Below, one piece after another: positions 1-8,980 of a DNA stretch of 64,000 bases. A program made the translations under genes and the position numbers. Each line of letters starts with the position of its first letter. Position 1 is the first letter of the stretch. The DNA lies in contig NZ_CP028843.1 in assembly GCF_003058325.1 (NCBI RefSeq), forward strand, positions 5,263,001 to 5,327,000, written 5' to 3'. The DNA comes from Methylobacterium currus. GTDB taxonomy: Bacteria; Pseudomonadota; Alphaproteobacteria; Rhizobiales; Beijerinckiaceae. Under the pieces are notes generated by a model that was not told the DNA's origin, did no database searches, and worked only from the letters and a program-made list of their open reading frames with translations.

Positions 1-830
1 GAGGCCTTGGCGTCCCCCAGGAGCACGATGTTGTCGTGCGACCAGGTATGGCAGAAGATCCGCGGGAAGCGGCGCCAGGTCGAGCGGTTGAGGAGCAGGC
101 CGTGGCCCTGCAATTCCTCGGCGTACATGTCTTCCAGGATCCGGCGCGAGCCCTCCTCGTCGGTCTCGGTGAAGCCGTGGCCCTGCCAGCAGGCCTCGTC
201 CATCTCGAACACCCAGGTCGAGCGGCCGGGCTCGTACTGGTAGGTATGGGCGCAGACGATGCCGTGCGGCGTCTCGCGGAAGAAATAGTTGAACTCGTCC
301 ATCGGCCGGGTCGAGCCCATCCAGCAGAACCGGTTGGACTTGATCTCGACCTCGGGCCGGAAGGCCTCGCGAAACTGCTCGCGGATGCGCGAGTTGATGC
401 CGTCGCAGGCGACGATCACGTCGGAATCGGGGAAGCGCTCCGAGAGTTGATCCGGCGGGATGCTCTCGCCGAAATGGAGGTCCACCCCCTCCTCGCGGCA
501 GCGCTCCTGGAGGATCTGGAGCAGGCGCATCCGGCTCACCCCGGCAAAGCCGTTGCCGCCGCATCGCATCACCCGGCCCTCCTTGTGGATCGCGACGTCG
601 TCCCAGTACGAGAAGGCGTCGCGGATGCGGGCGAAGGAGCGGGGATCGCGCGACAGGAACTCGTGCAGGGTCTCGTCCGAGAACACGACGCCGAAGCCGA
701 ACGTGTCGTCGGCCCGGTTCTGCTCGTAGACCTCGACCTGCCACTCGGGCCGGCGCTTCTTGGTCAGGAGCGCGCAATAGAGCCCGCCGGGTCCGCCGCC
801 GATCACCGTGACGCGCATCGGGCCTGTCAT
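1..830 (-). CDS. Salicylyl-CoA 5-hydroxylase / anthraniloyl-CoA monooxygenase-type flavoprotein, N-terminal part
   Basis: The frame opens with ATG at 830 behind an AGGAGGAG ribosome site and runs off the left edge, so about 276 residues are visible. It begins MTGPMRVTVIGGGPGG, a Rossmann FAD-binding GxGxxG loop near residues 11-16, and carries FGFGVVFSDETL near residues 45-60, typical of the salicylyl-CoA/2-aminobenzoyl-CoA monooxygenase group. A second flavin-site GD motif (LLGDAK) lies at the cut end. Family members are often fused to an old-yellow-enzyme reductase domain, which would lie outside the window. It is divergent from an ABC importer and accompanies a CoA ligase and beta-oxidation genes, so it probably oxygenates a CoA-activated aromatic. 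Anthranilate is favoured over salicylate because of the RidA and formamidase-like neighbours. Confidence 0.85.
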   Translation of the reverse strand, partial: MTGPMRVTVIGGGPGGLYCALLTKKRRPEWQVEVYEQNRADDTFGFGVVFSDETLHEFLSRDPRSFARIRDAFSYWDDVAIHKEGRVMRCGGNGFAGVSRMRLLQILQERCREEGVDLHFGESIPPDQLSERFPDSDVIVACDGINSRIREQFREAFRPEVEIKSNRFCWMGSTRPMDEFNYFFRETPHGIVCAHTYQYEPGRSTWVFEMDEACWQGHGFTETDEEGSRRILEDMYAEELQGHGLLLNRSTWRRFPRIFCHTWSHDNIVLLGDAKA

Positions 831-870
831 GGGGGCTCCTCCTGTGGCGGCGGGCTCGCCGATGGAGAAA

Positions 871-888
871 CTTTATACTTCAAATATC
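871..888 (-). promoter_or_regulatory. Candidate operator, copy 1
   Basis: On the minus strand this reads GATATTTGAAGTATAAAG, 41 bases upstream of the monooxygenase start. It matches the consensus GATATTTNANNNNTAAAG shared with 1071-1088 and 7652-7669. The TTT/AAA half-sites seven bases apart resemble a weak dyad of the kind MarR proteins bind. The MarR gene at 8435 is the natural candidate regulator; binding is inferred. Confidence 0.5.
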
Positions 889-1070
889 GCGACGCAAGGG
901 GGCACGCGACGGATCGCCCGGCGCATGGTCGGCCGGCCGCGACAGGATCGTGAGCGCCCGTCCGAATGCTGCGGCGCAGCGATCAAAAGAGCTGATTTTT
1001 CAGCACTCTGCTCGCTGCATTGCACAGTGATGCGGCAGGGCGGAAAAATCATCAAAGGCGGTTGCCAGAC

Positions 1071-1088
1071 GATATTTCATGCGTAAAG
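1071..1088 (+). promoter_or_regulatory. Candidate operator, copy 2
   Basis: GATATTTCATGCGTAAAG, about 130 bases upstream of livK, shares 14 of 18 positions with the minus-strand reading of copy 1. Its place in the divergent gap suits control of the importer operon. Confidence 0.5.
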
Positions 1089-1216
1089 TATTCCTCACGG
1101 GATGGGCCGGGATCCGACGAAAGAGCGCCGCTCTCGCATCGCGCGCCGACTCGACTCCGGCCGCTTCGCACCGGACAAGTGCCATCGATGCTCTCGACAG
1201 ATAAGGGACACACGGG

Positions 1217-2434
1217 ATGAATCCGATCCGGAACGCCGCCAGCTGCCTCGTGACCGCCCTGAATGGCGCCACGATTCTTGGTGCCACGATTCTTGGCGCC
1301 GCGCTGGTGGCCGGCCCCGCCACCGCGCAAGGAGGCGAGAAGGTCAGGGTCGGGCTGATGTTCACGCTCTCGGGCCCCTCGGCCGTCCTCGGCGAGCAGG
1401 GCCGCGACGGGTTCCTGCTCGCCCTCGACACCCTGGGCAAGAAGCTCGGCGGGCTCGACGTCGACGTCGTGACGGTCGACGACGAGCTGAAGCCCGACGT
1501 CGCCACCAACAAGGCGCGGGAACTGGTCAAGCGCGACCGGGTCGACTTCGTGGTCGGCCCGACCTTCTCCAACGTGCTGCGCGCGGTGGTGCGTCCGGTG
1601 ACCGAGGGCGGCGCCTTCCTGATCTCGCCCAATGCCGGCACCTCGAACTATGCCGGGGCGGAGTGCAACCCGAACCTGTTCGTCTCGTCCTACCAGAACG
1701 ATCAGGTCCACGAGGTCCTGGGCAAGTACGCCCAGAACAAGGGTTACAAGCGCCTCGTCCTGCTGGCGCCGAACTACCAGGCAGGCAAGGACTCGCTGGC
1801 CGGCTTCAAGCATTCCTACAAGGGCGAGGTGGTGAACGAGATGTTCACGCCGCTCGGCCAGCTCGATTTCTCGGCCGAGCTGGCGCAGATCTCGGCCGCC
1901 CAGCCCGACGCGGTGTTCGCCTTCATGCCCGGCGGCATGGGCGTCAACCTGGTGCGCCAGTACCGCCAGGCGGGCCTCAGCACCATCCCGTTCCTCTCCG
2001 CCTTCACGGTCGACGAGAGCACCCTGCCGGCCCAGAAGGACGCGGCGGTCGGCTACTTCGGCGGCGCCAACTGGGCACCGGACCTCGACAACCCGCAATC
2101 GAAGGCCTTCGTCGCAGCCTACGAGAAGAAATACGGCAGCGTGCCGGGCACCTACGCCATGCAGGCCTACGATGCCGCCCTGATGATCGACGCCGCGGTC
2201 AAGCGCGCCAAGGGCGACATGAAGGACAAGGACGGCTTGCGCGCCGGCCTCAAGGCCGCCGAGTTCCAGTCCCTGCGCGGCACCTTCAAGATCGGCAACA
2301 ACCACTACCCGATCCAGGACTTCTACCTCGTCAAGGCGGCCAAGCGCCCGGACGGCAAGTACGAGACCCAGATCGCCGAAAAGATCTTTTCGAATTATCA
2401 GGACAACTACGCCGCCGAGTGCAAGATGAAGTAA
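1217..2434 (+). CDS. livK: ABC transporter substrate-binding protein (LivK family, probable aromatic acid)
   Basis: This 405-residue periplasmic binding protein captures substrate for the importer encoded downstream. It has a signal peptide (about residues 1-37, ending AGPATAQ) and then the Leu/Ile/Val-binding fold starting VRVGLMFTLSGPSA. Two cysteines, in AECNP and near the C-terminus (AECKMK), could form a disulfide. The neighbouring aromatic-CoA genes suggest an aromatic acid rather than an amino acid as ligand; this is inference. The signal peptide contains a 15-base in-frame duplication (ATILG repeated). It leads the livKHMGF operon. Confidence 0.9.
   Translation: MNPIRNAASCLVTALNGATILGATILGAALVAGPATAQGGEKVRVGLMFTLSGPSAVLGEQGRDGFLLALDTLGKKLGGLDVDVVTVDDELKPDVATNKARELVKRDRVDFVVGPTFSNVLRAVVRPVTEGGAFLISPNAGTSNYAGAECNPNLFVSSYQNDQVHEVLGKYAQNKGYKRLVLLAPNYQAGKDSLAGFKHSYKGEVVNEMFTPLGQLDFSAELAQISAAQPDAVFAFMPGGMGVNLVRQYRQAGLSTIPFLSAFTVDESTLPAQKDAAVGYFGGANWAPDLDNPQSKAFVAAYEKKYGSVPGTYAMQAYDAALMIDAAVKRAKGDMKDKDGLRAGLKAAEFQSLRGTFKIGNNHYPIQDFYLVKAAKRPDGKYETQIAEKIFSNYQDNYAAECKMK
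1266..1295 (+). repeat. 15-bp tandem duplication in the livK signal peptide
   Basis: Two adjacent units, 1266-1280 and 1281-1295, differ at one base and encode a repeated GATIL block in the hydrophobic core of the signal peptide. It looks like a recent slippage event that kept the frame. Confidence 0.85.
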
Positions 2435-2459
2435 CAGACGGACGGAAGGTGCCGGGCCG

Positions 2460-3383
2460 ATGCTCAACCTGTTCCTGATCCAGGCGCTGAACGGCGTCCA
2501 GCTCGGCATCCTGCTGTTCCTGGTGGCGGCGGGGCTGACGCTGATCTTCGGGGTGATGGACCTCATCAACCTCGCCCACGGCGCGCTCTACATGATCGGC
2601 GCCTACCTCGCGGCGACGCTCACAACCGCCACCGGCAGCTTCGGCCTCGGCCTGCTGCTCGCCCTGCCGGCGACGCTCGTCTTCGGTCTCGCCCTCGAAT
2701 TCCTGGTCGTGCGCCACCTCTACGGGCGCGACCACCTCGACCAGGTGCTCGCCACCTTCGGGCTGATCCTGATCCTCAACGAGGGCGTGCGGATCGTCTG
2801 GGGCGCCGCCCCGATGAGCGTGCCGGTGCCCGACGCCCTGTCGGGCTCGGTCCACCTCGTCGGCACCCTGCATTACCCGCTCTACCGGGTCGCGATCATC
2901 GCGGCCGGCCTCGCCACGGCCTTGGGGCTCCACCTCCTCGTCAACCACACCCGGCTCGGCATGCGCCTGCGCGCCGGGGCCAGCAACGGTCCGATGGTGG
3001 CGGCGCTCGGCGTCGACATCCGCCGGCTGTTCCTGGTGGTGTTCGGGCTCGGCGCGATGCTGGCGGGCTTCGCCGGCGCGATGGTGGCGCCGATCCTGTC
3101 GGTCGATCCCGGCATGGGCGATTCGGTGCTGATCCTGACCTTCGTGGTCATCGTCATCGGCGGCGTCGGCTCGGTGCGGGGCGCCTTCGTGGCTGGCCTC
3201 CTCGTCGGCCTCGCCGACCAGCTCGGACGCACCTTCGGGCCGATCCTGCTGCGCAGCGTGATGGATGCCTCCTCCGCCTCGCAGACCGGGCGGACGCTCG
3301 CCCCGATGCTGATCTACATCCTGATGGCGGCCGTGCTGTTCTTCCGGCCCTCAGGCCTGTTTCCGGCGCGGGGGGCCCGATGA
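2460..3383 (+). CDS. livH: Branched-chain-type ABC transporter permease LivH
   Basis: A 307-residue inner-membrane permease with about eight hydrophobic segments. It contains the family signatures DLINLAHGALYMIGAY near the N-terminus and VIVIGGVGSVRGAF near residue 235. It pairs with LivM to form the channel. The start follows livK by 25 bases, and the stop overlaps the start of the next gene by four bases, indicating translational coupling. Confidence 0.93.
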   Translation: MLNLFLIQALNGVQLGILLFLVAAGLTLIFGVMDLINLAHGALYMIGAYLAATLTTATGSFGLGLLLALPATLVFGLALEFLVVRHLYGRDHLDQVLATFGLILILNEGVRIVWGAAPMSVPVPDALSGSVHLVGTLHYPLYRVAIIAAGLATALGLHLLVNHTRLGMRLRAGASNGPMVAALGVDIRRLFLVVFGLGAMLAGFAGAMVAPILSVDPGMGDSVLILTFVVIVIGGVGSVRGAFVAGLLVGLADQLGRTFGPILLRSVMDASSASQTGRTLAPMLIYILMAAVLFFRPSGLFPARGAR

Positions 3384-4369
3384 ACACCCTGGTTGCCCGC
3401 GTGACGACCGAGCCGCCCCGGCGCCGCGCCGCGCTGCCGGGCGCCGCCCTCGCCGGACTGGCGCTGGCGGTCCTCGCCGCCCTGCCGGTCGCGGCGGAAG
3501 CCGCCGGCCTGCCCTTCCTGGTCGTCACCGCGACCCGGATGATGATCTTCGGGCTCGCCGCCCTCTCCCTCGACCTCGTGCTCGGCTACGGCGCGATGGT
3601 GTCGTTCGGCCACGCCGCCTTCATCGGCCTGGGCGCCTACGCGGTCGGAATCCTGGACGCCCACGGCATCCGCGACCTCGCGATCCAGGCGCCGGTGGCA
3701 GCGCTCGTCTGCGCCCTCTTCGCCCTCGTCACCGGGGCGATCTCTCTGCGCACCCGCGGCGTCTACTTCATCATGATCACGCTGGCCTTCGGGCAGATGG
3801 CCTATTTCTTCATGGTCTCGCTCGCTGCTTACGGCGGCGACGACGGCTTGCCGCTATCGGGCCGCTCGACCCTGTTCGGGATGCGGCTGATCGAGGGCGA
3901 TCCGGCGCTGTTCTACTGCGTGCTGGCGGTGCTGGCGGTCGTGCTCCTCTCGTTGCGCCGCGTCGTCGCCTCGCGCTTCGGCCGGGTGCTGCGCGGCAGC
4001 CGCGACAACGCGGTGCGGATGCAGGCGATCGGCTTCTCCCCCCTACCCTACCGGCTCACCGCCTACGTGCTCGCCGGCGCCATCGCAGGCCTCGCCGGGG
4101 TGCTGCTCGCCAACCAGGCCGAGTTCGTCTCGCCGGCCTATATGAGCTGGCAGCGCTCGGGCGAGCTGATCGTCATGGTGGTGCTCGGCGGGATGGGCAC
4201 GCTGATCGGCCCGGTGGCCGGCGCCGCGGCGCTCATCGCCCTCGAAGAGGTGCTGGCGCATTACTCCGACCATTGGCGGCTCGGCCTCGGGCTGATGCTG
4301 GTCGCGGTGGTGATCCTCTCCCGCGGCGGCCTCGCGGGGCTGGCGGCGAAGCTCGGGAGGCGCGCGTGA
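3380..4369 (+). CDS. livM: Branched-chain-type ABC transporter permease LivM
   Basis: A 329-residue second permease of the importer, with multiple membrane segments and the LivM signatures LDLVLGYGAMVSFGHAAF (around residues 62-79) and VVLGGMGTLIGPVAGA (around residues 271-286). Its ATG overlaps the livH stop (ATGA), and its own stop overlaps the GTG start of livG. Confidence 0.93.
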   Translation: MNTLVARVTTEPPRRRAALPGAALAGLALAVLAALPVAAEAAGLPFLVVTATRMMIFGLAALSLDLVLGYGAMVSFGHAAFIGLGAYAVGILDAHGIRDLAIQAPVAALVCALFALVTGAISLRTRGVYFIMITLAFGQMAYFFMVSLAAYGGDDGLPLSGRSTLFGMRLIEGDPALFYCVLAVLAVVLLSLRRVVASRFGRVLRGSRDNAVRMQAIGFSPLPYRLTAYVLAGAIAGLAGVLLANQAEFVSPAYMSWQRSGELIVMVVLGGMGTLIGPVAGAAALIALEEVLAHYSDHWRLGLGLMLVAVVILSRGGLAGLAAKLGRRA

Positions 4370-5117
4370 CCCCGCTGCTCTCCGTTCGAAATCTCCGAAA
4401 GTCCTACGGCGCCCTGAGGGTCACCGACGACGTCAGCCTCGACGTGGCCTCGGGCGAGCTGCACGCCATCATCGGCCCGAACGGCGCCGGCAAGACCACG
4501 CTGATCCACCAGCTCTCGGGCAGCCTCCCGAGCGATTCCGGCAGCGTGCACCTCGCCGGCGAGGACGTGACGCATTGGCCGATGGTCGCCCGGGTCCGCC
4601 GCGGCCTCGCCCGCTCGTTCCAGATCACCTCGATCCTCGACGGGTTCTCGGTGCTGGAGAACGTCGCGCTCGCGGTTCAGGCCCGGTCAGGCTCGAGCTT
4701 CCGGTTCTTCCGCCCGGCGGCGAAAGAAAAGACGCTCAACGGCGAGGCGATGGACGCGCTCGGTCGCGTCGGCCTCGCCGACCGGGCCGGGCGGCGGGCC
4801 GGCAGCCTGTCGCATGGCGAGAAGCGCCAGCTCGAACTGGCGGTGGCGCTCGCCACCGGCGCCCGCCTGCTCCTCCTCGACGAGCCGCTGGCCGGCACCG
4901 GCCCGGAGGAATCGGCGATCCTGGTCGGGCTGATGCATGAGCTGAAGGCGACCCACACGATCGTGCTGATCGAGCACGACATGGAGGCGGTGTTCGCGCT
5001 CGCCGACCGGATGAGCGTGCTGGTCTACGGTCGCGTCATCGCGAGCGGCCTGCCTTCGGTCGTCCGGTCCGATCCGGCGGTGCGCGCCGCCTATCTCGGC
5101 GAGGAGGAGGCGGCCTG

Positions 5118-5118
<1 letters not shown>
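4366..5118 (+). CDS. livG: ABC transporter ATP-binding protein LivG
   Basis: A 250-residue ATPase. The start is set at GTG 4366, overlapping the livM stop as GTGA, because the conserved protein begins there (MTPLLSVRNLRKSYG); the longer upstream frame only copies livM in another phase. It has Walker A GPNGAGKTT, a signature-like SHGEKRQLELA, Walker B LLLLDEP, and the switch histidine in IEHDME. It energises uptake together with LivF, whose ATG overlaps its stop (TGATG). Confidence 0.92.
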
Positions 5119-5813
<695 letters not shown>

Positions 5814-5843
5814 AACATCTGTCTGTCTCGAAGGAGCAACCGC

Positions 5844-6302
5844 ATGACACCCATGACCGCAGGCATTACCCGCGCCGGTGAGGGCATCGAGGGCGTCCGC
5901 TGGAACATCCTCGGCCAGACCTACATCCCCAAGCAGCTCTCCGAGAGCTCGCTGTCCTGGCACGCCACCTTCCCGCCGGGCACCTTCGTGCCGCCGCACA
6001 TCCACCCGACGCAGGACGAGTTCCTGTACATCCTGCAAGGGCGCCTCACCGCCGTGCTCGACGGGCAGGAGAGCGTGGCCGAGCCCGGCGACACGATCCG
6101 GCTGCCGCGGGGCCAGCCGCACGGGCTGTTCAACCGCTCGGATTCCGACGTGAAGTGCTTCTTCTGGGTCTCGCCGGCGCGCCGCCTCTACGACCTGTTC
6201 TGGGCCCTGCACAATCTCGGGCCGCAGGCGAACCCCGCCGACGTGGTGGCGATCTCGGCCAAGCACGAGGTCGACTTCCTCCCGCCCCCGGATGCGGAGT
6301 GA
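5844..6302 (+). CDS. Cupin-domain protein
   Basis: A 152-residue single-domain cupin. The first motif reads PPHIHPTQDEFLYILQG, giving two His and one Glu metal ligands, and the second contains GQPHGLFN with the last His, so a metal site looks intact. AAGGAGCAACCGC precedes the ATG. The reaction is unknown; small cupins beside aromatic hydroxylases may be dioxygenases, isomerases or binding proteins. It probably shares the liv transcript and sits directly before a flavin monooxygenase. Confidence 0.75.
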   Translation: MTPMTAGITRAGEGIEGVRWNILGQTYIPKQLSESSLSWHATFPPGTFVPPHIHPTQDEFLYILQGRLTAVLDGQESVAEPGDTIRLPRGQPHGLFNRSDSDVKCFFWVSPARRLYDLFWALHNLGPQANPADVVAISAKHEVDFLPPPDAE

Positions 6303-6306
6303 ACGG

Positions 6307-7563
6307 ATGCGCGTCATCATCGTCGGCGCCGGGATCGGCGGGCTCGCCACCGCCCTGATGCTTCACCGGCGCGGCATCCGCGCCACGATCGTCGAGCAGG
6401 CCGCAGAGGTGCGCGAGGTCGGCGTCGGCATCAACACCCTGCCGCACGCGATCCGCGAGCTTGCCGAGCTCGACCTGCTGCCGGCCCTCGACCGGGTGGC
6501 GATCCGCACGAAGGAACTCGCCTACTTCAACCGCCAGGGCCAGGAGGTGTGGCGCGAGCCGCGCGGGATCGATGCCGGCCACCCGGTGCCGCAATTCTCG
6601 ATCCATCGCGGGCGGCTGCAAGCCGTGCTCTACGACGCGGTGCGCGAGCGGCTGGGGTCTGAGGCGGTGCAGACCGGCCTGTCGCTCGCCGGCTTCCTGC
6701 AGGACGAGGGCGGGGTCACGGCCCACTTCACCGATTCCCTTCGGGGCGATGCCGGCCGCACGATCCGGGGCGACGTGCTGATCGCCTGCGACGGCATCCA
6801 CTCGGTGGTGCGGAAAAAGTTCTTCCCCGACGAAGGTCCGCCGCGCTGGGACGGGGTGCTGATGTGGCGCGGCGCCACCGAATGGGCGCCCTGGGGCGAC
6901 GGCCGCACGATGGCGATCGGCGGCGGGATGGGGGCGAAGTGCGTCCTCTACCCGATCGCCGAGGCCGAGGGCGGGCGCCAGCTGATGAACTGGGTGGTGT
7001 TCGTGAAGATGGCGGACGGCACGATCTCACCGCCCCCGAAGGAGAGCTGGTCGCGCCCTGCCCACCGCTCGCAGGTGCTGCCCTACGCAAGGCGCTTCGC
7101 CCTGCCGGATTTCGACCTCGCGGCCCTGGTCGAGGCGACCCCGCAGATCTTCGAATACCCGATGTGCGACCGCGATCCGCTGCCGCGCTGGACCCACGGC
7201 CGGGTGACGCTGCTCGGCGACGCCGCCCACCCGATGTATCCGGTCGGCTCGAACGGCGCCTCGCAGGCGATCCTCGACGCCCGGGCGCTCGGCGACGCGC
7301 TGGCGCGGGCCGAGCATCCGATGCAGGCGCTCCATTCTTATGAGGCCGAGCGCCGGCCGAAGACCGCCGAGATCGTGCTCCTGAACCGCAAGGGCGGGCC
7401 GGAGCGGGTGATCGACGAGGTCGAGAAGCGGGCGCCGGCGGGGTTCGCCCGGATCGAGGACGTGCTGAGCCATGCCGAGCGCCAGGCGATCGTGAATGGG
7501 TACGCCGGCAAGGCCGGGTTCGCGGTGGCGGGGAATGTGAGCCCGCTCCGGGTGGCAGTCTAG
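6307..7563 (+). CDS. FAD-dependent aromatic monooxygenase (salicylate/3-hydroxybenzoate hydroxylase-like)
   Basis: A 418-residue class A flavoprotein monooxygenase. The chosen ATG at 6307 starts MRVIIVGAGIGG, the FAD-binding loop; an upstream in-frame ATG at 6292 overlaps the cupin gene and adds only five residues. A DG motif lies around CDGIHSVVR, and the second flavin motif is TLLGDAAHPMYPVGSNGASQ. Enzymes of this type use NAD(P)H and oxygen to hydroxylate free aromatic acids. Its substrate is not evident; with the cupin it may feed or drain the CoA pathway nearby. A strong hairpin follows the stop. Confidence 0.85.
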   Translation: MRVIIVGAGIGGLATALMLHRRGIRATIVEQAAEVREVGVGINTLPHAIRELAELDLLPALDRVAIRTKELAYFNRQGQEVWREPRGIDAGHPVPQFSIHRGRLQAVLYDAVRERLGSEAVQTGLSLAGFLQDEGGVTAHFTDSLRGDAGRTIRGDVLIACDGIHSVVRKKFFPDEGPPRWDGVLMWRGATEWAPWGDGRTMAIGGGMGAKCVLYPIAEAEGGRQLMNWVVFVKMADGTISPPPKESWSRPAHRSQVLPYARRFALPDFDLAALVEATPQIFEYPMCDRDPLPRWTHGRVTLLGDAAHPMYPVGSNGASQAILDARALGDALARAEHPMQALHSYEAERRPKTAEIVLLNRKGGPERVIDEVEKRAPAGFARIEDVLSHAERQAIVNGYAGKAGFAVAGNVSPLRVAV

Positions 7564-7574
7564 CTCGGTCCTCG

Positions 7575-7612
7575 CCCCAGGCGATCTCGGGCACGCCCGA
7601 GATCGCCTGGGG
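7575..7612 (+). terminator. 17-bp perfect hairpin after the liv/monooxygenase operon
   Basis: Arms 7575-7591 and 7596-7612 are perfectly complementary around a CACG loop, 12 bases after the monooxygenase stop. There is no T-tract, so it may act as a factor-dependent terminator or 3' RNA stabiliser. Confidence 0.7.
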
Positions 7613-7651
7613 AGGGACAGCGCCTCAGCAAGAACGACCCGCGCCCAAATC

Positions 7652-7669
7652 CTTTAAGGTTGAAATATC
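7652..7669 (-). promoter_or_regulatory. Candidate operator, copy 3
   Basis: On the minus strand it reads GATATTTCAACCTTAAAG, matching the motif at 871-888 and 1071-1088. It ends one base before the SDR start codon, so it covers the ribosome-binding area; AAGG inside it may serve as the Shine-Dalgarno. A repressor bound here would block the whole beta-oxidation operon. Confidence 0.5.
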
Positions 7670-7670
7670 C

Positions 7671-8438
7671 ATGCCCCACACCCCTCCCCTTCCCCGCCAC
7701 GTCGTCGTCACCGGCGCGACCCGCGGCATCGGTCGGACGATCGCGGCGGCGTTCGTGGCGGCGGGGGAGCGGGTGACGGTGCTCGGGCGTATGCCGGAGA
7801 GCGCCGAGCGGGCCCGCCAGGAGATCGGCGCGGCCCACGCCGTCGCGGCCGACGTCACCGACGGGACGGCCCTTGAGGCGGCGCTCGGCCAAGCCGCCGC
7901 GCAGGCCGGCCCGGTCGCGGTGCTGGTCAACAATGCCGGCGGGGCCGAGACCGCGCCGCTCGCCCGCAGCGACGTCGAGACCTTGCGCCGGATGATGGCG
8001 CTCAACGTCGAGCCGGTGCTGGTCGCGGCCCGCGCCGTCGTCCCGGCCATGAAGGCGGCGGGCGGCGGCCGGATCGTCACGGTCGCCTCCACCGCCGGCC
8101 TCAAGGGCTACGGCTACGTGAGCGCCTATTGCGCGGCCAAGCACGCCGTCGTCGGGCTCACCCGGGCGCTGGCGCTGGAGCTCGCCGCCACCGGCATCAC
8201 CGTCAACGCGGTCTGCCCCGGATTCACCGACACCGACCTCGTGGGCAACGCCATTGGCGGGCTGGAGGCCAGGACCGGCCGCACCCGCGACGATCTCCTC
8301 ACCGAGTTCACCCGCCACAACCCGATGGGCCGCCTGATCCGTCCCGAGGAGGTGGCCGACGCCGTGCTGTGGCTCGCAGGGACAGGGGCCGGCGCCGTCA
8401 CCGGCCAGGCCGTCGCGGTGGCGGGAGGCGAGCTGTGA
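7671..8438 (+). CDS. SDR-family 3-hydroxyacyl-CoA dehydrogenase-like oxidoreductase
   Basis: A 255-residue short-chain dehydrogenase with the cofactor loop TGATRGIG near residue 15, NNAGG, and a catalytic Ser-Tyr-Lys set visible as VASTAGLK and SAYCAAK. It heads the CoA-pathway operon, so oxidation of a 3-hydroxyacyl-CoA or cyclic alcohol intermediate is likely. The stop overlaps the GTG start of the MarR frame. Confidence 0.87.
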   Translation: MPHTPPLPRHVVVTGATRGIGRTIAAAFVAAGERVTVLGRMPESAERARQEIGAAHAVAADVTDGTALEAALGQAAAQAGPVAVLVNNAGGAETAPLARSDVETLRRMMALNVEPVLVAARAVVPAMKAAGGGRIVTVASTAGLKGYGYVSAYCAAKHAVVGLTRALALELAATGITVNAVCPGFTDTDLVGNAIGGLEARTGRTRDDLLTEFTRHNPMGRLIRPEEVADAVLWLAGTGAGAVTGQAVAVAGGEL

Positions 8439-8980
8439 ACGCATCCGTCGAGCGTCCTGCCGGGGGGCTTGCCGAGATCCCTGCCGAGATCCCTGCCGAG
8501 ATCCCCGCCCACCGCAGCGAATTGCGGCTGTGGCTGCGCCTGCTCACCACCGCCAACACCATCGAGGCGGAGATCCGCCGGCGCCTGCGCGACCGCTTCA
8601 ACACCACGCTTCCGCGCTTCGACCTGATGGCGCAGCTCGAACGTGCGCCCGACGGCATCCAGCTCGGGGAATTGTCGCGCCGGATGATGGTCTCGAACGG
8701 CAACGTCACCGGCCTCGTCGAGCGGTTGGCGCAGGAGGAGCTGATCGACCGCCAGGTCTCGGAATCCGACCGCCGGGCGGTGCAGGTGCGCCTGACCCGC
8801 CAAGGCCGCGCGGTCTTCACCGAGATGGCCCGCGCCCATGCCGACTGGATCGCCGAACTCGTCGGCGCCCTCGATCCGGCCGAGCAGGAGGCGCTCTCGG
8901 CGCAGCTCTCCGCCCTCAAGGCCTCGGTGCGGCCGGGCGGCGCTCCAGCAAAACCCAAGCAGAAACGTCAGGGAGGTACC
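8435..8980 (+). CDS. MarR-family transcriptional regulator (domain without its own stop)
   Basis: About 182 residues before the hydratase start. After a Pro/Glu-rich N-terminus (EIPA three times) come the helices and winged HTH, including [20 protein letters not shown] as recognition region and [11 protein letters not shown] as wing. MarR proteins in aromatic-CoA clusters often repress until an acyl-CoA ligand binds. Likely targets are the shared 18-bp motifs at 871, 1071 and 7652. No stop codon ends the domain; it runs on through [16 protein letters not shown] into the hydratase. Confidence 0.8.

Larger units (their letters stand above)
831..1216. promoter_or_regulatory. Divergent promoter region, monooxygenase / ABC importer
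   Basis: This 386-bp non-coding gap separates the leftward monooxygenase from the rightward importer operon. It is less GC-rich than its surroundings and contains two copies of an 18-bp motif, at 871-888 and 1071-1088, that recurs before the second catabolic operon. No open frame in it looks like a gene. Confidence 0.6.
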
